Source of the DNA: WJMT01 sp041686095
GTDB taxonomy: Bacteria; Acidobacteriota; Aminicenantia; Aminicenantales; Aminicenantaceae
Direction: 5' to 3'
Assembly: GCA_041686095.1 (NCBI GenBank)
Contig: JAWLEN010000073.1
Span: forward strand, 1-11,203
Length of the DNA: 11,203 nt
In this document: piece after piece, positions 5,970 through 11,203 of the stretch
How the letters are laid out: every line of letters starts with the position of its first letter
How positions within the stretch are numbered: the stretch's first letter is position 1
Position numbers and translations under genes: made by a program
The notes under the pieces: model-generated
Database searches by the model: none
Seen by the model: only the letters and a program-made list of their open reading frames with translations
Told to the model about the DNA's origin: nothing

Positions 5970-6986
5970 ATGAGTCAGAGAAAAAGGATGAAAGCTTTAA
6001 AAGTCGGTATAGATAATTATGGGCTTCTCACCCTGGGAATGAGTCCCCTGGAAACTTTAAAATGGGCTGAAAAGAATGGGGCAGAAGGAGTTCAGTTTTC
6101 TGGTTTGACTTCAGAACACAACCAAAAAATTGATGATTCCTATTTAGAAAGAGTTTCTGATTATGCCTTAAAAAAAGGTCTTTATATTGAATGGGGTGGA
6201 GGTCAGCATATTCCCTATGATATGAAATCATGGGAAAAGAAGGATATTTATTCAGTAAATAAGAAAGCTGTTCAGGAGGCTTCTGTATTGGGAGCTAAAG
6301 TGGTAAGGTCCTGTTCCGGAGGATTAATGAGATGGAATCCCAAAAATCCGGATACTGAAAAAATCCTGCATTCAGCGGCTGACGCATTGAGGAGCCAGAA
6401 AAACTTGTTTGAGGACTTTGGGATAACCTTAGCAATTGAAACTCATTTTGAATTCACTACATTTGAGCTGATTCAGCTTTTTGATATGTGTGATGCTGAA
6501 CCGGGAGGATATTTAGGTATTTGTCTGGATACCATGAATTTACTCACCATGCTCGAAGAACCCATTCGAGCTGTGGAAAGGATACTCCCTTGGGTGGTAT
6601 CCACTCACATCAAGGATGGAGGAATCCTTCTGAATCCAGACGGGCTGGTCTCTTTTCCCTGTGAGATAAACAAGGGAGTGATTGATTTTAAAAAAATACT
6701 CTCTCTTGTATCATCTCTAACTCAAGAGGTAAATCTTTCTATTGAAGATCATGGAGGGAGTTTTTTAATACCGGTGTTTGATAAGATTTTTATGAAAGGT
6801 TTTCCTGATTTGACTCTAGAAGAGTTCATTGAGATCGTGAATCTGGTGGAGAAAACAAGAGATCAAATAGAGAGTGAAGGCTTGAAGATAACCCAAAGAG
6901 AAAAATGGCCTCAGTTATGTGAAGAGAGAATAAAAAAGGATATCAAGGCTCTTAAGATAATAAGAGATGATTTAAAAGAGAGTTAA
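5970..6986 (+). CDS. Xylose-isomerase-like TIM-barrel sugar isomerase/epimerase
   Basis: The protein belongs to the AP-endonuclease-2/xylose-isomerase-like superfamily of metal-dependent TIM barrels, most of which isomerise or epimerise sugars, ketoses or inositol derivatives. Numbered from ATG 5988 (332 residues), the expected metal ligands are Glu 151 (LAIETH), Asp 181 (ICLDTMN), His 207 (STHIKDGG) and Glu 253 (LSIEDHGG). The N-terminal KVGIDNYGL is the usual first strand. The C-terminal helical tail (about 285-332) is charged. No signal peptide is present, so it should be cytoplasmic. Two starts compete: ATG 5970 (338 residues) and ATG 5988. The second opens directly on the barrel and suits the candidate promoter, although AAGG abuts it too closely to be a clean ribosome binding site. 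The stop codon overlaps that of the convergent PLP enzyme. The exact substrate cannot be assigned. Confidence 0.82.
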   Translation: MSQRKRMKALKVGIDNYGLLTLGMSPLETLKWAEKNGAEGVQFSGLTSEHNQKIDDSYLERVSDYALKKGLYIEWGGGQHIPYDMKSWEKKDIYSVNKKAVQEASVLGAKVVRSCSGGLMRWNPKNPDTEKILHSAADALRSQKNLFEDFGITLAIETHFEFTTFELIQLFDMCDAEPGGYLGICLDTMNLLTMLEEPIRAVERILPWVVSTHIKDGGILLNPDGLVSFPCEINKGVIDFKKILSLVSSLTQEVNLSIEDHGGSFLIPVFDKIFMKGFPDLTLEEFIEIVNLVEKTRDQIESEGLKITQREKWPQLCEERIKKDIKALKIIRDDLKES

Positions 6987-8137
6987 CTCAAGGCCTGATT
7001 GAAGTCAGAGATGATATCTTCTGGGTGTTCTATTCCAACAGATACTCTAATTAAAGAGTCTGAGATCCCCGATTTTATTTTTTCTTCTGGAGAGAGACCT
7101 CTATGGGAGGTCAGTACCGGCCTTGTGACTAGGGTTTCCACTCCGCCTAGGCTGGGAGCTATAAAAGCCAGCTTTATTCGATTCATAAACCGCTCAGCCG
7201 CTTCAATACCTCCTTTGAGTTCAAAGCTGATCATGCCTCCATATCCATCTAATATTTCTTTGGCTAGATCGTGGTGAGGATGGCTTTTAAGACCAGGATA
7301 ATTGACTTTTTTGACTTTGTCGTGAGATTCCAAGAATTCCGCAGTCTTCAAGGCATTGGAGTTTTGGGTGCGGACTCTAAGGGCTAAGGTTTTCATTCCC
7401 CTGTAAAGCAGAAAGCATACATTGGGATCCATGGACCCGCCTAAATGGGTTAAGTTATTGGTTATTTGTTTGATCAAATCAGCTTTTCCAATAACAGCTC
7501 CTCCCACTATGTCAGAGTGTCCGTTGAGATACTTTGTACAGGAATGCAAGGAGATGTCAAAGCCCATTTCAGGAGGACGGAAGTTTATGGGAGAGGCAAA
7601 TGTATTATCTATAATTGAAATAAGATTATTTTTACGGGCAAATTGGACAACGGAGCTGAGATCAGGAACCTGAAGAAGAGGATTGGTGATAGTCTCTACA
7701 TAAATGGCTCGAGTTTCAGTCTTTAATTGTGATTCCCAAGAATCAGGATTATTTCCGTCTATAAAGTCAGGATGAATATGAAGCTTACTCAAAATATGAT
7801 TGATAAATCCTTTGGTTCCTCCATACAAACAGTCCAGGGCTAAAAAATGATCTCCTGGAGAGAGAACAGTTAAAAAAACAGAGGATATAGCTGCCATTCC
7901 GCTTGCGGTCACTAATGCTGATTCAGCATTTTCAAGAGAGGCCATTTTCTGATGCAGCGCCTGATGATTTGGAGTGTTGCTGAGTCTTATATATTTGACA
8001 TCAGAATCCAGTTTTTCTCCTTTGTATTCATAAGTGGAACTCTGGAAAATAGGAATGCATACAGCTCCTTTAATGGGGGGTTTGGGATCCCCAGCATGAA
8101 TGATTTTTGTTTCTATGTTATTAAATTTTTCTGTCAT
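6983..8137 (-). CDS. PLP-dependent Cys/Met metabolism enzyme (cystathionine gamma-lyase/synthase-like)
   Basis: The 384-residue protein is a full-length member of the trans-sulfuration family of PLP enzymes, which make or break C-S bonds in cystathionine, cysteine or methionine. Landmarks are Tyr 49/Arg 51 (phosphate binding from the partner subunit), SGMAA (79-83), LYGGT (104-108), IIDNTFASP (175-183), the PLP lysine 202 in SCTKYLNGHSDIVGG, and LIRVSVGIE with Arg 364, which normally binds the substrate carboxylate. The loop LYGGT has Gly where methionine gamma-lyases have their characteristic Cys, so lyase or synthase activity on cystathionine is more likely than methionine gamma-lyase. The segment after Tyr-x-Arg reads LSNTPNHQAL rather than the common NPTR form. 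AGGAG (complement of 8146-8150) lies 8 bases before ATG, so the start is secure. Sequence alone cannot separate gamma-lyase from gamma-synthase. Confidence 0.93.
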   Translation of the reverse strand: MTEKFNNIETKIIHAGDPKPPIKGAVCIPIFQSSTYEYKGEKLDSDVKYIRLSNTPNHQALHQKMASLENAESALVTASGMAAISSVFLTVLSPGDHFLALDCLYGGTKGFINHILSKLHIHPDFIDGNNPDSWESQLKTETRAIYVETITNPLLQVPDLSSVVQFARKNNLISIIDNTFASPINFRPPEMGFDISLHSCTKYLNGHSDIVGGAVIGKADLIKQITNNLTHLGGSMDPNVCFLLYRGMKTLALRVRTQNSNALKTAEFLESHDKVKKVNYPGLKSHPHHDLAKEILDGYGGMISFELKGGIEAAERFMNRIKLAFIAPSLGGVETLVTRPVLTSHRGLSPEEKIKSGISDSLIRVSVGIEHPEDIISDFNQALS

Positions 8138-8175
8138 GTTTCTGTCTCCTTGACGTGGTGCTTTTATTTTATAAA

Positions 8176-8204
8176 TCTATATCACATCCAGGAAACAACC
8201 TCAA
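8176..8204 (-). promoter_or_regulatory. Candidate promoter for the PLP enzyme gene
   Basis: On the minus strand, TTGAGG (complement of 8199-8204) and TATAGA (complement of 8176-8181) are 17 bases apart, each matching four of six consensus bases. Transcription would start near 8169, about 30 bases before ATG. No methionine- or SAM-responsive riboswitch structure is visible in this short leader. Confidence 0.35.
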
Positions 8205-8272
8205 ATAGAACCATAATTAATCTTTTCAATGAATGGCATATTTGTTAGATTGTATGAAGAGGAAATGGTTTT

Positions 8273-10222
8273 ATGCTGCAGTTAAAAGACATTCATTTTT
8301 CCATCGGTGATTTGAAGCTTTTAAATGGAGTGGAGTGGTCAATCCCCAAGGGAAAAAGAAATGGATTACTGGGGCCCAACGGGGCTGGGAAGACCACTTT
8401 GCTTAGGATAATATCCGGGGAAATTGAACCAGATAAGGGACATGTTTTAAAACCCAAAAAATATAATATTGGATACCTTCCCCAGGAAGAAGTCGATGTT
8501 AAGGGAGGAATTCTGCTCAATTCTGTCATGAAGTCCTGTGAGGAGATTCATACGTTAGAGCGGAAAATCACTGATTTGCATGATATTTTGGATTCCAATC
8601 ACCAACCTAATGACAGATTGTTGAAACAACTGGGAGAATATGAACAGAAGTATGAAGCTGCAGGTGGATATAATCTAGAAAACCGGGCTAGGGCGGTTCT
8701 TTCAGGGCTTGGTTTTGAAAAAAAAGACTTAAATAGATGTTTTTCTGAGTTTAGCGGAGGTTGGCGTATGAGAGCCCATCTTGCTCGGATACTTCTTCAG
8801 GAACCTGATTTACTGCTGCTGGATGAACCGTCCAATCACTTGGATCTGCCTTCCTTAGAATGGCTTGAGCAATATTTGCTTGAATTCTCAGGGACTATAG
8901 TGATTGTTTCTCATGATCGTTTTTTTATAGATCAGTTAGTCCAAAATATCTATGAACTGAATCACGGCAAGCTGGATTACTATGCAGGTAACTACAGTTA
9001 CTATGAGAAGGAGAAGAAAAAAAGGGAAGAATTGTTAGAAAAGAAAATAGAAAACCAGAAATCAGAAATATCGAGGCAGGAAGAATTTATCCAAAGATTT
9101 CGGTATAAAAAGACCAGGGCTGCTCAAGTCCAAAGTCGGATAAAAAAATTAGAAAAGATGGAAAGGATTGAAAAGCCTTCAAGGGTAAAAAAGGTGAGCT
9201 TTAATTTGAGCGCCGGGGTGAAGAGTTATAAAGATGTTTTAAAAATCAAGGACCTTTATTTTAAATACCATAAAGATTGGATACTTGAGGGATTAAATCT
9301 TCATGTCCTCAGGGGGGATAAAATTGCTCTAGTGGGTGAGAATGGAGCTGGAAAAACCACATTAACAAGACTCATTGCAGGGAAATTAAAACCTCAAAAA
9401 GGGACTATTGAATTGGGGAAAAGGACCCATATTGGATACTATGCTCAGCACCAAGCTTTTGATTTGAATGATAAGGCTGCTGTTTTTGAGGAGGTGGCTG
9501 ATTCAGTCTCTACAAACAATATCCTAAAAATAAGGGAAGCTCTGGGCCTTTTTCAATTCAGCGGTGATGATGTGAACAAGAATATAAGCGTCTTATCCGG
9601 TGGAGAGAAAGCAAGGATTTCTTTGGTGAAAATACTTTTATCCGATGTTAATTTTTTAATTATGGATGAGCCGACTAATCATTTGGACATAATGAGTTTA
9701 GAAGCTTTGGAAGAGGCCTTAAAAAATTATAATGGAACATTAATGGTTATTTCCCATGATCGGTTTTTTCTGGATAAACTGGTCAGCAGAGTCGTGGAGA
9801 TCAAAGATAAAAAAATCAACCAATTTATTGGAAATTATTCCTATTATTTGGAAAAGAGAACACTTGGTCAGGAATCGAATAAGAAATCAGTCCTCAAAAA
9901 AGATAATAAAATGAAGGTTAAGAAAATAAAGACCAAAGAGCAGAAAAGAGAGGAAGCTGAAAAGAGGCAGAGAATAAGTAAAGAAAGGAACAGGCTTGAA
10001 ATAGCAATAAATGATAAAGAAGAAAAGATTGAGCGTCTGGAGGATCGAAAAAAAGAAATAGAGAATCTCTTTTGTCTTAAGGAGACCCATAAAAACGGCA
10101 AATATGTAGCTTCTCTTCAGAAAGAACTCGGTGAAATTAAAAAGGAGTTAAAGGAATTATATAATGTTTGGGAGGAGAAAAAGACTAGCTTAGAACAGCT
10201 TTTAAAACAATCACGGATCTGA
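8273..10222 (+). CDS. ABC-F family ATPase (ribosome-associated, YheS/Uup-like)
   Basis: The 649-residue protein has two ATP-binding cassettes and no membrane segments, which defines the ABC-F family of ribosome-binding translation factors. Cassette 1 has Walker A GPNGAGKT (34-41), signature SGGWR (161-165), Walker B with DEPSNHLD (184-191) and switch His 214. Cassette 2 has GENGAGKT (355-362), LSGGE (441-445), DEPTNHLD (465-472) and His 495. Between them, about 240-305 is a charged helical linker that reaches the tRNA/peptidyl-transferase region in this family. Residues about 535-649 form a Lys/Glu-rich C-terminal coiled coil, as in Uup, YheS and YfmR types and absent from EttA. AGGA (8260-8263) lies 9 bases before ATG. 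Both catalytic Glu are present, so it should hydrolyse ATP. It is most likely a housekeeping translation factor; antibiotic protection is possible but unsupported here. Confidence 0.93.
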   Translation: MLQLKDIHFSIGDLKLLNGVEWSIPKGKRNGLLGPNGAGKTTLLRIISGEIEPDKGHVLKPKKYNIGYLPQEEVDVKGGILLNSVMKSCEEIHTLERKITDLHDILDSNHQPNDRLLKQLGEYEQKYEAAGGYNLENRARAVLSGLGFEKKDLNRCFSEFSGGWRMRAHLARILLQEPDLLLLDEPSNHLDLPSLEWLEQYLLEFSGTIVIVSHDRFFIDQLVQNIYELNHGKLDYYAGNYSYYEKEKKKREELLEKKIENQKSEISRQEEFIQRFRYKKTRAAQVQSRIKKLEKMERIEKPSRVKKVSFNLSAGVKSYKDVLKIKDLYFKYHKDWILEGLNLHVLRGDKIALVGENGAGKTTLTRLIAGKLKPQKGTIELGKRTHIGYYAQHQAFDLNDKAAVFEEVADSVSTNNILKIREALGLFQFSGDDVNKNISVLSGGEKARISLVKILLSDVNFLIMDEPTNHLDIMSLEALEEALKNYNGTLMVISHDRFFLDKLVSRVVEIKDKKINQFIGNYSYYLEKRTLGQESNKKSVLKKDNKMKVKKIKTKEQKREEAEKRQRISKERNRLEIAINDKEEKIERLEDRKKEIENLFCLKETHKNGKYVASLQKELGEIKKELKELYNVWEEKKTSLEQLLKQSRI

Positions 10223-10226
10223 CGAC

Positions 10227-11141
10227 TTAAGGAAAAGATGAGTAAACATCAATGAGATAAAAGACTATAATATCAAAAATAAAACCAATAGATATGATCA
10301 AGTATTTAAGAAAAGCTTTATTTTTAAGGTTTTCCTTGAAGTGCAGGAACAGCTGAAAAACAGCATATATTTCAAGGGCAAAAGGAATAAATCCGAAATA
10401 ACCAAGGAGCGGCATTTGAAATATATGGGCAAAATCAAAAAAAGGGATTGAGTAATCCCATTTTGTTCCTGAGTAGAAGTTTAGAAATTCCCATACAAAT
10501 CCTGCTGTGAAACCAGCTAAGCACCAGCTCCAAAAAACCTTCCATTTATTATTTTCCATTTTTTTCAATAGGGAAGGGTTGTTCTTTTTATAATTGATAG
10601 GATCTAGAATGAAAATAAAGCAAAGCCATACTAAAGGGAAAAAATATTTAGGAAGGACAAGGGAGAGAATCAAGCCCACAACTCCAATCACCAAAAAAGT
10701 GTCTAAAAGAATAGAACTGATTTTTATCCTGAACAGAGAGAGATTCTTTTTAGGGAGAATGCTGTGAAAAAATTCAGAAAGTTCTACAAGGGCTGGGATA
10801 ACTGTAGCAAAGGCGATAAAGTATCCGATCCACCTTTCAATCGTATTCTCAGGAAGGTTGAGATAAATCCAGTTTTTCAAAGAGATATTTATAAGTTCAA
10901 ATACCAGCCATACTGATACAGAAAATAAAGCAGTGTGTACAAACAAGGCGGCTGATCGGAAAAGAAAAGAGGAATGGTTAAGCCTGAAGTTGATTCCATC
11001 CATGATAAGGATAAAAGACCACCATGAAAAGCTGTAAAACCAAGTTTCCATAAAAGGAATCTTTAAGTAGAGGAGAAAACTGGATAAGACTAAAATGAAT
11101 AATCCGATATAAGGAAGATAAAAAAATATTTTCTTTTTCAT
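10227..11141 (-). CDS. Polytopic membrane protein with an internal duplication, function unknown
   Basis: I do not recognise the family. The 304-residue protein has about nine hydrophobic segments (roughly 8-27, 33-49, 63-87, 104-124, 139-163, 167-181, 202-222, 240-268, 279-298) and is an inner-membrane protein without a cleavable signal. Two halves repeat: W40...D48xxN51(F)xxxN55 matches W172...D180xxN183(Y)xxxN187 with identical spacing. FEL-I-N (81-85) matches WEF-L-N (217-221). W91xY93 matches W228xY230, and GYF...PALVE120 matches GYF...PFALE257. The repeated acidic and Asn residues within or beside membrane segments suggest a pseudo-symmetric pore, transporter or lipid-modifying site, but this is inference. 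AAGG (complement of 11147-11150) lies 5 bases before ATG. The stop codon is 4 bases from that of the convergent ABC-F gene. Confidence 0.78.
   Translation of the reverse strand: MKKKIFFYLPYIGLFILVLSSFLLYLKIPFMETWFYSFSWWSFILIMDGINFRLNHSSFLFRSAALFVHTALFSVSVWLVFELINISLKNWIYLNLPENTIERWIGYFIAFATVIPALVELSEFFHSILPKKNLSLFRIKISSILLDTFLVIGVVGLILSLVLPKYFFPLVWLCFIFILDPINYKKNNPSLLKKMENNKWKVFWSWCLAGFTAGFVWEFLNFYSGTKWDYSIPFFDFAHIFQMPLLGYFGFIPFALEIYAVFQLFLHFKENLKNKAFLKYLIISIGFIFDIIVFYLIDVYSSFP
10371..10628 (-). repeat. Second unit of the membrane-protein internal repeat
   Basis: This stretch encodes residues 172-257. It aligns to residues 40-120 (10782-11024) with two or three short gaps, keeping W-x7-D-x2-N-x3-N, E-x2-N, W-x-Y, GYF and P-x3-E. 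Confidence 0.6.
10782..11024 (-). repeat. First unit of the membrane-protein internal repeat
   Basis: This stretch encodes residues 40-120, the N-terminal partner of the unit at 10371-10628. Nucleotide similarity is not obvious, so the duplication is old. Confidence 0.6.
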
Positions 11142-11161
11142 TCTGACCTTAATTCTATCAT

Positions 11162-11167
11162 ATTATA
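11162..11167 (-). promoter_or_regulatory. Candidate -10 box for the membrane-protein gene
   Basis: A perfect TATAAT lies on the minus strand, 20 bases before ATG 11141. No good -35 box is found 16-18 bases upstream, so the promoter is weak or activator-dependent, or the match is chance. Confidence 0.3.
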
Positions 11168-11203
11168 AACTTCCTATGTAAGGACATCTCATAATGTGAA
11201 AGA

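Noticed and set aside
8138..8272. SAM or other sulfur-responsive riboswitch next to the PLP enzyme
   Set aside because: The 135-base gap shows no multi-stem structure, and the enzyme's leader would be only about 30 bases.

Overview
The window is AT-rich bacterial chromosome with eight substantial genes and short intergenic gaps. I see no tRNA, rRNA, CRISPR array, transposase or phage gene. The host is probably a diderm (Gram-negative-type) bacterium: one protein has a signal peptide and a C-terminal beta-strand region ending in Phe, as outer-membrane barrels do, and two secreted proteins carry SH3b-type domains. A Hanks-type Ser/Thr kinase with TPRs would fit an Acidobacteriota/Aminicenantes-like or other environmental lineage, but that placement is a low-confidence inference.

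Layout: (1) 65-1663 (+), a cytoplasmic six-hairpin (alpha/alpha)6-barrel glycosidase-like protein. (2) A 229-bp gap with possible gene remnants and a candidate promoter. (3) 1893-4094 (+), a membrane-anchored Ser/Thr kinase with TPRs and a C-terminal domain, followed after 25 bp by (4) 4120-4914 (+), a secreted SH3b protein ending in the same C-terminal domain. (5) 4978-5820 (-), a convergent gene for a secreted SH3b protein fused to a predicted outer-membrane barrel. (6) 5970/5988-6986 (+), a xylose-isomerase-like TIM-barrel sugar isomerase/epimerase. (7) 6983-8137 (-), a PLP-dependent Cys/Met-metabolism enzyme. (8) 8273-10222 (+), an ABC-F ATPase. (9) 10227-11141 (-), a polytopic membrane protein with an internal duplication.

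The most interesting part is 1893-5820. Three neighbouring proteins are built from shared parts: kinase-TM-TPR-domain X, signal-SH3b-linker-domain X, and signal-SH3b-linker-beta barrel. Domain X matches at about 53 of 109 ungapped positions between the kinase and the next protein. I infer an envelope-sensing module: the kinase would read a periplasmic state through domain X, a soluble SH3b/X protein would act as partner or ligand carrier, and an SH3b/barrel protein would sit at the outer membrane. No function has been shown for it here. The glycosidase and sugar isomerase on either side may be sugar-catabolism genes, but nothing in the sequence links them to the kinase module. The genes from 5970 to 8272 and the ABC-F ATPase look like ordinary housekeeping genes.
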